Positions 41,788 to 51,053 are shown, counted from the first letter of the stretch. The stretch: 64,000 nucleotides of DNA from Paludibaculum fermentans (GCF_015277775.1 NZ_CP063849.1:1116001-1180000); one strand, 5' to 3'. The notes: generated by a model from the letters alone, not told the origin. Numbers and translations are program-made.

Positions 41788-42855
41788 ATGCGTTTCTGGG
41801 CCGCGCTTCCCCTTTTCCTCGTGGCGTCCATGCTGTGGGCGCACGACGAACACGACCACGCCTTGCCGCGAATGGTCTCCACCGCAAAGAACTTCCTGGC
41901 TTCCCTCACCGCTGAACAGCGGGCCAGCGTGGTGTTTCCGTTTGAAGACGACGAGCGCTTCTTCTGGCACTACATCCCCAGCGCCGACATTCCCAAGCGC
42001 TACGACCGGCCCCGCAAAGGGCTGACCCTGTCGGAGATGACTTCGCACCAGAAGGCGCTGGCCTCGGCGCTGCTCAGCGCCGGCCTCAGCCAGCAGGGCT
42101 TCATCAAAACCACCACCATCATGAGCCTGGAAGACATCCTGCGCATCATGGAGAAGGACACCGCCGGCCGCCGCAATCCGGAGCGCTACCACTTCAGCAT
42201 CTTCGGCGAACCTTCGGCCGAGGGCACCTGGGCCTATCGCATCGAAGGCCACCATGTGAGCCTGCATTTCACCGTCGTGAAGGGCAAGGCAACCGGCAAT
42301 CCGACGTTCCTGGGTTCCAATCCGGGAGAAGTGAGGGAAGGACCCCGCGCCGGGCTGCGGGTGCTGGGTGCTGAAGAGGACAAGGGCAGGGCACTGATGA
42401 CCGCCCTGACTCCGGAACAGCGCAAGGTCGCGCTGGTGGCCGAGAAGGCTTACGCCGACATCCTGACGGAACGAAGCCGAAAGGCGGCCCTGGCCGGACA
42501 GCCCAGCGGGCTGCTGGAGTCCAAGATGACGCCGGCGCAACGTAAGCTGTTGGCGGTATTGATCGATGAGTACATCGAGAACCTGCCCGGCGAACTGGCC
42601 GAGCAGCGCAGGCAGAGGGTGAAAGAGGCCGGGCTCAACGTCTACTTTGCGTGGGCGGGTGTGATTGAGAAGGGCGGTCCGCACTACTACCGCGTCCAGT
42701 CACCCACCTTCCTGATCGAATATGACAACACCCAAAACAACGCCAATCACATCCATAGTGTATGGCGGGATTTCGAGGACGATTTTGGCGTGGACCTGCT
42801 GAAGGAGCATTACACGTCGGCGCCGAAGGAGCACGGGCACGATCCGCACAAGTGA
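41788..42855 (+). CDS. secreted DUF3500-family protein
   Basis: Protein of 355 residues with a signal peptide (RFWAALPLFLVASMLWAHDE) and a histidine-rich mature start (HDEHDHALP). It shows the DUF3500 pattern: FLASLTAEQRASVVFPF, WHYIPSADIPKRYDRPRKGL, RRNPERYHFSIFGEPSAEGTWAYRIEGHHVSLHF and the terminal PTFLIEYDNTQNNANHIHSVWRDFEDDFG. The many conserved histidines (GHHVSLH, HIHSVWR) suggest a metal site, but biochemistry is unknown. The C-terminus is also histidine-rich (EHGHDPHK). A leaderless start is likely. Confidence 0.92.
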   Translation: MRFWAALPLFLVASMLWAHDEHDHALPRMVSTAKNFLASLTAEQRASVVFPFEDDERFFWHYIPSADIPKRYDRPRKGLTLSEMTSHQKALASALLSAGLSQQGFIKTTTIMSLEDILRIMEKDTAGRRNPERYHFSIFGEPSAEGTWAYRIEGHHVSLHFTVVKGKATGNPTFLGSNPGEVREGPRAGLRVLGAEEDKGRALMTALTPEQRKVALVAEKAYADILTERSRKAALAGQPSGLLESKMTPAQRKLLAVLIDEYIENLPGELAEQRRQRVKEAGLNVYFAWAGVIEKGGPHYYRVQSPTFLIEYDNTQNNANHIHSVWRDFEDDFGVDLLKEHYTSAPKEHGHDPHK

Positions 42856-42883
42856 GCGGCGTGGATCCCCGTGTCCTGCCTGC

Positions 42884-42889
42884 TAAAAT
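42884..42889 (+). promoter_or_regulatory. TANNNT box before the beta-propeller gene
   Basis: TAAAAT ends seven bases before ATG 42897. Confidence 0.45.
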
Positions 42890-42896
42890 TCTGGAT

Positions 42897-43949
42897 ATGC
42901 AGCAGTCGCGGCGATCCTTTCTGGCCGGCGTGGCCGTCGCTTCGCAGGAATGGGTGCGCTATCAGGATCCGGCGACTGAGTTCGATGTCCGCCGCCTGAC
43001 CAGTCCGGAGCATGAGAGCGCCCTTGCGCCCCTGCCGTCGCGCTGTGTCGACCGGCGCAGCCGCACGCTGCTGTTTTCGGCCATCTCCGGGGAGAAGTGG
43101 GCTCCGTTTGTCATCGAGTTGTCGAACGGCCAGATCAAGCCGCTGGCCGTGGCCGAGGACTACGCGCCAGAGACCCTGACGTTCTCGCCGGACGATCGGT
43201 CAGCCTTGTTCTTCGCTGGAGCCAAGCTGGTTTCGATCCAACTCACCAACCAGCACCGGTTGGAACTGGCTGAAATCCGGGACGGTTGGAAGCGCTCCGG
43301 TCCGGTTGCCGCCACTGAAGACGGTCAATCGCTGTTTTTTGTGGAGACGCAGGGCGGAAACTCCAACATCCGCCGCCTGCGGCAGCCCAAAGGGAGCCCC
43401 GAGACCGCGGTGGAGGTGCGAGGCACCGCCCAGAATGTGACGCCCAATCCGAAACGGGCTACGCTGCTGTGGCTGAATGAGGCGGGCGAGTTGTGGGTAG
43501 CGGGCTTTGACGGGGCGGGGCAGCGGCGGGTGGAGACTCCGGCCGGGCGCGTGCTGCAGGCGATGTGGTCGCCCGACGGGCAGTCGCTGCAGTACCTGCT
43601 GGAGCCAGCCGAATCGAACCAACTGAATGCCATCCGCGAACAGGTCCTGGACGCCCGCACGGACACGCTGATTGCCAAGACCAGCCAGTTTGTGGCTTTC
43701 TCGCGCAATGCCAATTCCAGCGTCTTTGTGGGCGCCAGCCGCAGCAAGGCATCTCCCAATATTTTGTTGCTGTTGAGGGCGACAAGGCGAGAGTTTACTT
43801 TATGTGAGCACAAGGCCAAGGACCCGGGCCTCGCGGAGCCCTTCTTCAGCGCCAACAGCCAGCGGATCTTCTTTCAGAGCGACCGTCACGGGAAGATGGC
43901 GATCTACATGATGAACGTCGAAAAGCTGATTGAGAAGACCGATTCCTAG
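42897..43949 (+). CDS. exported beta-propeller protein (oligogalacturonide-lyase/TolB-like)
   Basis: Protein of 350 residues with a Tat-like leader (SRRSFLAGVAVASQ). The body is a series of PD40/WD40-like blades: TLTFSPDDRSALFFAGAKL, SGPVAATEDGQSLFFVETQGG, QAMWSPDGQSLQYLLEP and FFSANSQRIFFQSDRHGKM. The region resembles the propeller of oligogalacturonate-lyase-like proteins, but the lyase histidines are not clear, so a binding role is possible. The start ATG 42897 is favoured by the leader and by a TAAAAT box seven bases upstream. Confidence 0.8.
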   Translation: MQQSRRSFLAGVAVASQEWVRYQDPATEFDVRRLTSPEHESALAPLPSRCVDRRSRTLLFSAISGEKWAPFVIELSNGQIKPLAVAEDYAPETLTFSPDDRSALFFAGAKLVSIQLTNQHRLELAEIRDGWKRSGPVAATEDGQSLFFVETQGGNSNIRRLRQPKGSPETAVEVRGTAQNVTPNPKRATLLWLNEAGELWVAGFDGAGQRRVETPAGRVLQAMWSPDGQSLQYLLEPAESNQLNAIREQVLDARTDTLIAKTSQFVAFSRNANSSVFVGASRSKASPNILLLLRATRREFTLCEHKAKDPGLAEPFFSANSQRIFFQSDRHGKMAIYMMNVEKLIEKTDS

Positions 43950-44012
43950 GCCGCCCGCCCAAGCCTGCGATAATGGGAGTTGAGCCCCGGATCAGGGGCC
44001 CATTCCTTTCAC

Positions 44013-44642
44013 ATGACCTACGACTGCGACGCAATACTCTTTGATCTTGACGGCACCCTTGTCGATTCCCATGAGGTAGTGGTGCGCTATTGGCAGCGGT
44101 TCGCTGATCAGCACGGCATCGACGTGAACAGGATCCTGGCTGTCTCCCACGGACGCCGCACCGCCGAGACAATCCACATGTTTGTACCTGGGATTGACGC
44201 CACGGCGGCCGCGCTGGAGTTCAATCGTGCGGAAGAGCTCGACACGGACGGCGTGGTGCCGATTGCGGCCGCTGCCGCCCTGCTGGCGGGGTTGCCGCGG
44301 GAGCGGTGGACCATCGTCACCTCCTGCCCCCGCAAGTTGGCGGAGGTCCGGCTGCAGGCAGCGGGCCTGCCTGTGCCCGCCGGCATGGTGACCTCGGAAG
44401 AGGTGGTGAATGGCAAGCCTGATCCCTACTGCTTCCTATTGGGCGCCGAACGCCTGGGGATTCGTCCCGAACGCTGCCTGGTCTTCGAGGACGCGCCGGC
44501 GGGTGTGCAGGCGGGCCGCGCGGCCGGCATGCAGGTGATCCAGGTGGGGGTGGATATCCAGGACTACAGCGGATTGAGCATCAGCATGCCCGGCGGGGGT
44601 GATTTCAAGCTGGGTGTCTCGTACGGCCCGGCTGGATTGTAA
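44013..44642 (+). CDS. HAD-superfamily sugar phosphatase (HAD-IA)
   Basis: Protein of 209 residues with the four HAD motifs: motif I FDLDGTLVDS (Asp11 and Asp13), motif II IVTSCP, motif III lysine in VNGKPDPYCF and motif IV VFEDAPAGVQAG. The helical cap between motifs I and II is of the C1 type, as in glycerol/sugar phosphatases such as DOG1-like enzymes. It probably dephosphorylates a small sugar phosphate in the cytoplasm. A TTG frame extends to 43980, but the ATG at 44013 directly precedes the first strand. Confidence 0.92.
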   Translation: MTYDCDAILFDLDGTLVDSHEVVVRYWQRFADQHGIDVNRILAVSHGRRTAETIHMFVPGIDATAAALEFNRAEELDTDGVVPIAAAAALLAGLPRERWTIVTSCPRKLAEVRLQAAGLPVPAGMVTSEEVVNGKPDPYCFLLGAERLGIRPERCLVFEDAPAGVQAGRAAGMQVIQVGVDIQDYSGLSISMPGGGDFKLGVSYGPAGL

Positions 44643-44703
44643 ACCCGGAGACGGACAAGGTCCCTTGTTTCTGTGGCTTAATAAATTAAACTTAACTTTC
44701 TAA

Positions 44704-44732
44704 TTGAGATTGTAAGACAATCGGCATACACT
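44704..44732 (+). promoter_or_regulatory. sigma-70-type promoter of the PEP-CTERM gene
   Basis: TTGAGA (44704-44709; five of six), 17 bases, TACACT (44727-44732; four of six). Initiation near 44739 would leave a very short leader of about 13 bases, enough for the AAGGAG at 44741-44746. Confidence 0.5.
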
Positions 44733-44751
44733 CCGAAACCAAGGAGTGCAA

Positions 44752-45438
44752 ATGGTCGCTAACTTATTGCGTTGCGGCGTGTTCATCCTTTTGGCCATGG
44801 CGTTTACGCCTGTTGCCACCGCAGGAGGACCATTGGATCCGGCCCCGGGTCCGTGGAGTTTAGCCAGGGAGCAGGGTTGCGCCAACGGCAACATCGCAGA
44901 CTGCTACCTGTGGGTGTTGGATCCCCCGTACATCCAGTCGATCACGGTCGACCTCCTGTACGATCCAACAAAAATGACGATCATCGATACGGGCTTCCTG
45001 TGTGACTTTGCCAAGCCCGGCACCGGTTCCTGTCCCACAACCCTGCCGGGGACGACGGGCGACGGTACGTCGACGATTCTCGGCGACCCGATTGACGGCT
45101 CGTTTGTCTCGCTGGTGATGGGGCCGGGGTCCCTCTCCCTGACGTACACTCCGCCGCCCAATGCGGTGCAACCGGGACCGGACCGCAACTTCTTCGGGAT
45201 CATGTTCACCAGCCCGTATCAGAATGTGCGGTTCGAGATGACGCCTGGAGTCTACGACTTCTTCCAAGCATCGACCAGTTGCACGGTTGCCGATCCGCTG
45301 GGCACCTGCGGCAGCGACTCTCCGATCTACGGCGCGACCTTCCTCACACCGGAGCCGCAAAGCTGGGTCCTGACTTCGGCCGGATTGCTGCTGCTGCTGG
45401 GCCTCACGCTCAGGCGACGGGGTCTTCCAGCACGCTGA
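44752..45438 (+). CDS. PEP-CTERM sorting-domain protein
   Basis: Protein of 228 residues with a signal peptide (CGVFILLAMAFTPVATAGG) and a C-terminal PEP-CTERM signal: the PEP motif in LTPEPQSW, a hydrophobic segment (TSAGLLLLLGLTL) and a basic tail (RRRGLPAR). Such proteins are processed by an exosortase, encoded elsewhere, and delivered to the surface or matrix. The middle has cysteine pairs (FLCDF, GSCPT, TSCTVADPLGTCGS) and a calcium-binding-like DLLYDPTKMTI. No enzyme motif is seen. The start follows AAGGAG by five bases. Its end overlaps the convergent S24 gene by 29 bases. Confidence 0.9.
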   Translation: MVANLLRCGVFILLAMAFTPVATAGGPLDPAPGPWSLAREQGCANGNIADCYLWVLDPPYIQSITVDLLYDPTKMTIIDTGFLCDFAKPGTGSCPTTLPGTTGDGTSTILGDPIDGSFVSLVMGPGSLSLTYTPPPNAVQPGPDRNFFGIMFTSPYQNVRFEMTPGVYDFFQASTSCTVADPLGTCGSDSPIYGATFLTPEPQSWVLTSAGLLLLLGLTLRRRGLPAR

Positions 45439-46219
45439 CAAATTGGGCGATGGTGACCCAGCGGTCCTCTTCCCGCAGTTCCCAACTGGAGAATTCGGGA
45501 TTGCCGGGCTGCATGCGGATGCTTGCATGGCTCCAGCCTTCGGCCGTCACCTGCTTGGTGCTGTCATAGCGCTTCAGCGTGAATTCGCCGCCTTCGTCCA
45601 TGGTGGCGATGCGCTGCACGATGAAGATGCCGCCCCTGCGCGAGCCGCCGTAGTAAGAGCGGAAGACGCAGATGGAGCCATCCGGGATCTCTGGCTCCAT
45701 TGAGCGGCCGTGAATCCGCACGAGGAAGAAGTCTTCGGACAGCCCGCGGCGGCCGGGTACATCGGCCTCGATCCATTCCTTGGCGCCGGCGGCCCGGTCC
45801 TGTCCCAGACCGCCGGCGGCGAGGTCGATGGGGATCAGCGGCAGGTGCGTCTGGAAGCGATGCACGGTGGAGCGGACATAGCGCCGGTAAAGCGCTTGCG
45901 CGGTCCGTTCCAGGTCGATGCAGAGAGCCTGGGCCGGCGGCTCCACGCTGAGAGTATTCGAAAGATTTCCGTCGATCCAGTGCAGGAACGCTTCCGTGCC
46001 CATCTCCTGCTGCTTGAGCGGCAGATCCTCCGCCAGAGACTGCAGAACCTCGGCTTCGCCGTTCGCAAATTCGTCCCAATCGCGGCGGAAACGCATCGCG
46101 CAGGCTCCGGTTTGGGGATCGGTGACGACGACACCGCAATTCTCACCCAAAGCCTGGAACACGCGATATTGCGCGGTGTGGGTCTCCAGGGGAGCGGAGA
46201 TGTCGGATGGCAGCGACAT
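45410..46219 (-). CDS. S24-family (LexA/UmuD-like) peptidase without a helix-turn-helix
   Basis: Protein of 269 residues. The C-terminal half (about 125-260) is a LexA-type peptidase with catalytic Ser173 (IHGRSMEPEIPDGS) and Lys216 (FTLKRYDS), and an Ala-Gly cleavage-like site upstream of the serine (IDLAAGGLGQD, about 38 residues before). The first ~120 residues hold no HTH; they form an unrecognised helical/beta region (AQYRVFQALGENCGVVVTDP). It lies 20 bases after the VWA gene and reads in the same direction, so the two are probably co-transcribed. Self-cleavage upon a stress signal is inferred from the family. What is released is unknown. Confidence 0.82.
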   Translation of the reverse strand: MSLPSDISAPLETHTAQYRVFQALGENCGVVVTDPQTGACAMRFRRDWDEFANGEAEVLQSLAEDLPLKQQEMGTEAFLHWIDGNLSNTLSVEPPAQALCIDLERTAQALYRRYVRSTVHRFQTHLPLIPIDLAAGGLGQDRAAGAKEWIEADVPGRRGLSEDFFLVRIHGRSMEPEIPDGSICVFRSYYGGSRRGGIFIVQRIATMDEGGEFTLKRYDSTKQVTAEGWSHASIRMQPGNPEFSSWELREEDRWVTIAQFVSVLEDPVA

Positions 46220-46239
46220 GGAATCGTTCTTATCGGCTG

Positions 46240-47298
46240 TTAGGGGGCAAAAGGATAATAACCTTCTCGCGCCCTGACCTTTACGTTGGCCAGATTCACC
46301 CTGACCTCGATCTTACGGAATTTCTTGGCCACGTCGGTATTGTCCGGCGTATACCTCATGATGTACTGGGTGGTAATTTCGCCGGCCGTGGCGGAGATGG
46401 CATTCACGATGCCGCGCATGATGGCGGCGGCGTACCCGCCGGTCCCCACTTTATAGGCGAAGTTGCCTTCGTCGGAGGGCGTGGAGAGGTAGCCGGAGAC
46501 GTCGGAGTAGAGGTTTTCGAGCGGATAAACCACGCGCCCGCCGGAGGATTCACAGAGCCGCTTCAGGTTCGGTTCGCCGTCATTGCGGAAGCCGAAAGCG
46601 ACGGTGGACACGCCGTAGATCGTCACCAGGTTGCGCTGGGCGATTTCGACCACTTCTTCCAAAGTCTTCTTGCTGTTGTTGTCGTGCCCGTCGCCGACGA
46701 TGACGATGACGCGCCGGGGTTCGATGGGCTCACCCTTGACGAGGGTGCGGCTGGTGCACGACTGGTAGACGGCATCGAACAGGGCCGCGCCGCCGCCCGG
46801 CTTCGTTTTGCGGAAACGGTCGAGGATCTTTTCCGGATCGCCGGTGGTGTTCATCAGCAGTTCGGCTTCGGTCGAGTAGCCGATCAGGTAGCCCGAGAAA
46901 CGTGGATCCGGCTTGCCATCCGGCTCCATCGTGGCCAGCACGAGATCCTGGATGGCTTCCTTGAACTTGTCCCAGTGCAGGCGGTTGGAATTGGACAGGT
47001 CGACGAGAAATCCGATGACGACGGGCTGATTGCGCTCCCTGGTGAAGTAAGTGATCTTCTGAACCTTGCCTTCGTCCCGGAGTTCGAAGTCCTTCAGGTC
47101 GAGATCGCGCACGAAGCGGCCTTTGTCGTCGGTCACGGTGACCGGCACAATGACCTCGCTGACGGCGGTTTTGAAGGCTTCGGCCGAACTGACGGCCGGC
47201 TGCTGCGCCAGATTCGGCGCCGGCTGCTGGGCCGTGGCGGCGGCGGAAGAGAGCGCGAGTGCGGTGCTCCCCAGAATGACTTGCCTGCGTGAGTACAT
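46240..47298 (-). CDS. exported VWA-domain protein (acidobacterial VWFA-related, TIGR03436 type)
   Basis: Protein of 352 residues with a Tat-like or Sec leader (SRRQVILGSTALALSSAAATA). An N-terminal beta region VIVPVTVTDDKGRFVRDLDL is followed by DFELRDEGKVQKITYFTRE, the hallmark of TIGR03436 proteins. The VWA domain has the MIDAS residues DLSNSN (DxSxS) and a second acidic strand VIVIVGDGHDNNSKK. It probably binds protein partners through a divalent metal outside the inner membrane. Many such paralogues are typical of this phylum. A TATAAT box lies 17 bases before the ATG on the minus strand. Confidence 0.92.
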   Translation of the reverse strand: MYSRRQVILGSTALALSSAAATAQQPAPNLAQQPAVSSAEAFKTAVSEVIVPVTVTDDKGRFVRDLDLKDFELRDEGKVQKITYFTRERNQPVVIGFLVDLSNSNRLHWDKFKEAIQDLVLATMEPDGKPDPRFSGYLIGYSTEAELLMNTTGDPEKILDRFRKTKPGGGAALFDAVYQSCTSRTLVKGEPIEPRRVIVIVGDGHDNNSKKTLEEVVEIAQRNLVTIYGVSTVAFGFRNDGEPNLKRLCESSGGRVVYPLENLYSDVSGYLSTPSDEGNFAYKVGTGGYAAAIMRGIVNAISATAGEITTQYIMRYTPDNTDVAKKFRKIEVRVNLANVKVRAREGYYPFAP

Positions 47299-47558
47299 GA
47301 GTGATTCTGACCTTGATTATAAGGGGACGCGGCATTCCGTTGCGGCGTTTCTTTCCGGAGGCGCCTGCGCGCGCTGTTCGCGCTGCCTGAAAGGGAGGCT
47401 GAAACCTGCCGAAAAACGGGGGTGTAGCCCGGCTTGCGGCTGGATGGGTAGCTACCCCCTTTGCGGTGTACCATGTCCTGAACCTATGATGATGACTATG
47501 CGGGCGGGCCGACGGTTTGTATGACGCGGCCTGGTCAGGCACACGGAGACTGAAAGTC

Positions 47559-49919
47559 ATGAAACTCGCAACTGTCCTGCTGCTCAGTGGTTGCCTCTCG
47601 CTGGCCCACGCGCAGAACCCCTATCTTTTCTTCTCGCCGCAATCGGCGAACCTGAACGCGGACGCCGGGGCCGGCGGGAAGGTGAACACTTCCGTCCGGA
47701 TGATCAACACCGGGCCCGGGTTCAATTTTTCCGTGCAGGGCAATCAGGGGTGGCTGGAGGTCTTCCCTACCAGCGGAGCAGTGGCGGCGGGCGGCACCTT
47801 CGACATCCAGGTGACCTGCAATCCTTTCCAGATGCAGACCGGCACTTATTCAGGCAAGGTCACGATCACGCCCACCGCCAATACCGGCCAGTTGCCGACC
47901 ACGTTCGACGTCTTCTTCAACGTGAAGGGCATCGCCTTCCTGCTGAATCCGGCCAGCCTCGACCTCACGCTGGGGCCGGAGTCGTCCACGACCTCGAGTT
48001 TCAATATCGCGAACTCGGATGGGACCGTGCGCGAGGTTCAAATCACACCCTACACTTCGGACGGCGCGAACTGGCTTTCCGTCACCAACGCCTCGCCCAT
48101 CCTCTCGCCCATCACCGTGGGCATCCGTGTGAACTCTTCGGGGTTCGATATCGGCACGGTGCTGACGGGTGAATTGCGGATCACGGCTCCTTCGCTCTCG
48201 GGCGTCACCGGCGTGGTGCCGGTGAAGGTGACGGTGGTGGACCAGCCGCCGGGCTTCACGGTGGTGCCCTCGCAGTTGACGTTCTACGCCTTTGGCACGG
48301 TGGCCGCGCCGCCGCAGCCGGTGCAGGTTGTCGCCAATGGCGGACGCCTGGCCTACTTTGACGTCACGGAAGTGGTGCCGACGCCGGAATTGACTGTATC
48401 CATCAATCGCGGCCTGACGCCTTCGACTTTCGCTGTCCAGATGGACACGCTGGCCGCGGTCCAGTTGCCGCGCGATGACAGTCTTCTGATCACGCCCACC
48501 GACACGACTCCGGTGGTGCAACTGCCCGTCCGCACGCAGTTGGAGCCCAACCGGGTCTACTCGCTGCCGCAGGTGGCAGATGGCGGCGATTTCAAGACGT
48601 CCATCACGTTGGTGAACAACGACACCACGCCGGCCTATGTGACGGTGAAGTTCTACAAGTCGGAGCCGACCACGCATGCCACGGTGGCCTGGAATCCGCC
48701 CATCGAGAACGGCGACAAGGTGGAGAATGTGGTCATTCCTCCGAATGCGAGCTGGTCCGTGCAGACGGCCGGCACGGATGCGGCGACCTCCTCCGGCTGG
48801 GCGGAAGTGGTTTGCAAAGAAAAGATCAGCGGCGTGGCGGTCTACCGCCAATCGCGGCCCGACGGCCGGTTCCAGGAGGCGGCGGTCCCGCTGAACTCCA
48901 CGCTGATGCAGCGCAGCCTGCTGCCGTTCGACAACGCCAACGGGTTCGTTTCGGCCATGGCGATCGCCAATGTGAGCCAGACGGAAGTGGCCAAGGTGCG
49001 CGTGGCGTTCCGCGACGAACTGGGCCGCATCATCAAAGTCGACCGGTTGCCCGACATTCCGGCGCGCGGTCACTACGCCTTCACTCTCCCGTCCCAGTGG
49101 CCCTACCTGGGCGACAAGCGCGGCACGGCCGACTTCTGGATCACCACGGGCCAGATCTCGATTCTGGGCCTGCGCTTCAATCCGACGGGCGCGTTCACCT
49201 CGTTCGAAGCCCAGACGTTCAACCGCTACACGCGCGGCAAGCGGTCCCTGCCGCAGATCGCCGATGGCGGTGATGCCTCCACCTCGTTCCGCACCAGCAT
49301 CACGCTGGTGAACAACGACGCGACCCAGGCGAACGTGAACCTGCGCTTCTGGCGCGACACGGGCAATAATACGGCCGCCGCCTGGCCGCTGCAGTTCCTG
49401 AACGGCGTGGATCCCACCAACGTGACGATCGCGCCGGGTGCTTCCGTCACCCTCGAAACCGCGGGCAGCAGCCCGTCCGTGCAGAGCGGCTGGGCCGAGA
49501 TCCTCAGCGGCCAGTGGGTGACCGGGTTCGCCGTCTTCAAGCAGATTGTGCCCGGCCGTCCCGATCAGGAGGCGGCGGTGCCGATCAATGTGGCCACGCC
49601 AGGGCGGACTATCATGCCGTTCGACAACACCGGCGGCTTCACCACCACGGTGGCCGTGGCGAACATGAGCGCGGACGTGGCTTCGATCGTGAACTTCACG
49701 TTCCGCGACCTGCAGGGCCAGCGCATCGTCCAGGTGCAATTGCCCGAGATTCCTCCCAATGGCCATGCCGCCTTCCGGCTGGTCGATCTGAACGGGATCG
49801 TGGACGGCAAGAAGGGCAGTTTGGAGATCTCGTCGCTGGCCGGTGAGATGACGGTGATCGGGCTGCGCTTTGCAAGCAGCGGCGCCTACACCAGCTTCAA
49901 AGCCACCGCGCTGCAGTAA
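47559..49919 (+). CDS. secreted BACON/Ig-like repeat protein
   Basis: Protein of 786 residues with a signal peptide (KLATVLLLSGCLSLAHAQ). The first half has BACON/Ig-like domains, for example FSVQGNQGWLEVFPTSGAVAAGGTF and GANWLSVTNASPILSP, followed by VVPSQLTFYAFG. The second half contains two copies of a ~200-residue module: copy one starts SLPQVADGGDFKTSITLVNND and copy two SLPQIADGGDASTSFRTSIT, each with an SGWAEV/SGWAEI strand, an LPFDNANGF/MPFDNTGGF strand and an ISILGLRF/MTVIGLRF end. This is a tandem duplication. It is probably a surface or carbohydrate-associated protein. The start ATG 47559 follows GGAG by about ten bases. Confidence 0.85.
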   Translation: MKLATVLLLSGCLSLAHAQNPYLFFSPQSANLNADAGAGGKVNTSVRMINTGPGFNFSVQGNQGWLEVFPTSGAVAAGGTFDIQVTCNPFQMQTGTYSGKVTITPTANTGQLPTTFDVFFNVKGIAFLLNPASLDLTLGPESSTTSSFNIANSDGTVREVQITPYTSDGANWLSVTNASPILSPITVGIRVNSSGFDIGTVLTGELRITAPSLSGVTGVVPVKVTVVDQPPGFTVVPSQLTFYAFGTVAAPPQPVQVVANGGRLAYFDVTEVVPTPELTVSINRGLTPSTFAVQMDTLAAVQLPRDDSLLITPTDTTPVVQLPVRTQLEPNRVYSLPQVADGGDFKTSITLVNNDTTPAYVTVKFYKSEPTTHATVAWNPPIENGDKVENVVIPPNASWSVQTAGTDAATSSGWAEVVCKEKISGVAVYRQSRPDGRFQEAAVPLNSTLMQRSLLPFDNANGFVSAMAIANVSQTEVAKVRVAFRDELGRIIKVDRLPDIPARGHYAFTLPSQWPYLGDKRGTADFWITTGQISILGLRFNPTGAFTSFEAQTFNRYTRGKRSLPQIADGGDASTSFRTSITLVNNDATQANVNLRFWRDTGNNTAAAWPLQFLNGVDPTNVTIAPGASVTLETAGSSPSVQSGWAEILSGQWVTGFAVFKQIVPGRPDQEAAVPINVATPGRTIMPFDNTGGFTTTVAVANMSADVASIVNFTFRDLQGQRIVQVQLPEIPPNGHAAFRLVDLNGIVDGKKGSLEISSLAGEMTVIGLRFASSGAYTSFKATALQ

Positions 49920-49929
49920 CTGTAAAGAG

Positions 49930-49972
49930 AAAGGGCCACCCGGAACGAATCGCGTTCCGGGTGGCCCTTTTT
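49930..49972 (+). terminator. strong Rho-independent terminator between convergent genes
   Basis: An 18-bp perfect stem (49930-49947 and 49953-49970) with loop AATCG, ending in a run of five T. The left arm's A-rich side gives a weaker T-run for the minus strand, so it may also stop transcription from the KDG kinase side. Confidence 0.95.
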
Positions 49973-49991
49973 GCGTTTGGGCAGGGTGCGC

Positions 49992-51026
49992 TTAGCGCTG
50001 CACGCGGCCGCTGCCGCCTTCCTTGATCAAGGCCTCCACCTCGGCCTTGGTGAAGCGGTTGAAGTCGCCCGGCACGGAGTGCTTGAGGCACGAAGCGGCG
50101 ACGGCGAACTCCAGTGCGTCCTGATGCGTGGGCAGATTGATCAGGCCGTAGACGAGGCCGCCGGCAAAGGCGTCACCGCCTCCAACGCGATCGACAATGT
50201 GCGTGATGTCATAGCGGCGGCTCACCAGGAACTGCTCGCGGTTGTGCAGGCAGGCCGACCAGCCGTTGTGCGACGCGCTGAAGCTCTCGCGCAGCGTGAT
50301 GGCGATGGCCTTGAGGTTCGGATAGGTGTCGAGCACCTTCTTCGCCAGCGCCTCGTACTGAGCCTGGTCGAGCTTGCCGGAGTGCACGTCGACGTCGATC
50401 TTGATGCCGAGCGCCTTCTGGCAGTCTTCCTCGTTGGCGATGGCGTAATCGACATACTTGACCAGTTCCGACATCACTTCCTGCGTCGATTTGCCGTACT
50501 TCCAGAGGTTCTTGCGGTAGTTGAGGTCGCAGGAGACGGTGACGCCCAGCGCCTGGGCGGCCTTGGCGGCTTCGATGGAAAGATCGGCGGCGGACTGCGT
50601 CAGGGCCGGGGTGATGCCCGTGATGTGGAACCAGCCGGCGTCGGCGAAGATCGCGTTCCAGTTGAGATCGCCCGGCTTGGCGAGCGCGATGGAGCTGTTG
50701 GCGCGGTCGTAGACGACCTTGGAGGGCCGCTGGTTGGCGCCCGGCTCGACAAAGTAGATGCCGAAGCGGCCGGCGGCGCGCCGGATGAAGCTGGTGTCGA
50801 CGCCGAAGCCGCGCATCTGGTAGACAAAGGCTTCAGTGATCGGGTTGTCCGGCAGCACGGTGACGAAGCGCGCGGGCTGGCCGTAGTTGGCGACAGACAC
50901 CGCCACATTGGCTTCGCCGCCGCCGTACGTGGCGACCAGCAGGGGCGACATCATCAGGCGCTCATAACCGGGAGGCGCCAGCCGCAGCATGATTTCGCCA
51001 AACGTGACAACTGGTTTTTGTGACAT
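49992..51026 (-). CDS. kdgK: PfkB-family sugar kinase, probable 2-keto-3-deoxygluconate kinase
   Basis: Protein of 344 residues. The N-terminal [20 protein letters not shown] and the [15 protein letters not shown] substrate loop are characteristic of KDG kinases within the PfkB family. The ATP-binding/catalytic signature [16 protein letters not shown] contains the base Asp. ATP-dependent phosphorylation of 2-keto-3-deoxygluconate would feed the Entner-Doudoroff/pectin pathway. The partner aldolase is not adjacent. A strong terminator lies just past its stop. Confidence 0.88.
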   Translation of the reverse strand: MSQKPVVTFGEIMLRLAPPGYERLMMSPLLVATYGGGEANVAVSVANYGQPARFVTVLPDNPITEAFVYQMRGFGVDTSFIRRAAGRFGIYFVEPGANQRPSKVVYDRANSSIALAKPGDLNWNAIFADAGWFHITGITPALTQSAADLSIEAAKAAQALGVTVSCDLNYRKNLWKYGKSTQEVMSELVKYVDYAIANEEDCQKALGIKIDVDVHSGKLDQAQYEALAKKVLDTYPNLKAIAITLRESFSASHNGWSACLHNREQFLVSRRYDITHIVDRVGGGDAFAGGLVYGLINLPTHQDALEFAVAASCLKHSVPGDFNRFTKAEVEALIKEGGSGRVQR

Positions 51027-51053
51027 GAAGGAAGACCTCGTGGACTGTATGAA

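Noticed and set aside
47299-47558. Possible riboswitch between the VWA and BACON-like genes
   Set aside because: There are G-rich hairpins, but no match to the core of the c-di-GMP, SAM, TPP or cobalamin classes that I could see.
47850-49766. 638-codon minus-strand frame antisense to the BACON-like gene
   Set aside because: Arginine/histidine-rich, no domain and no start signal; the plus-strand gene is well supported.
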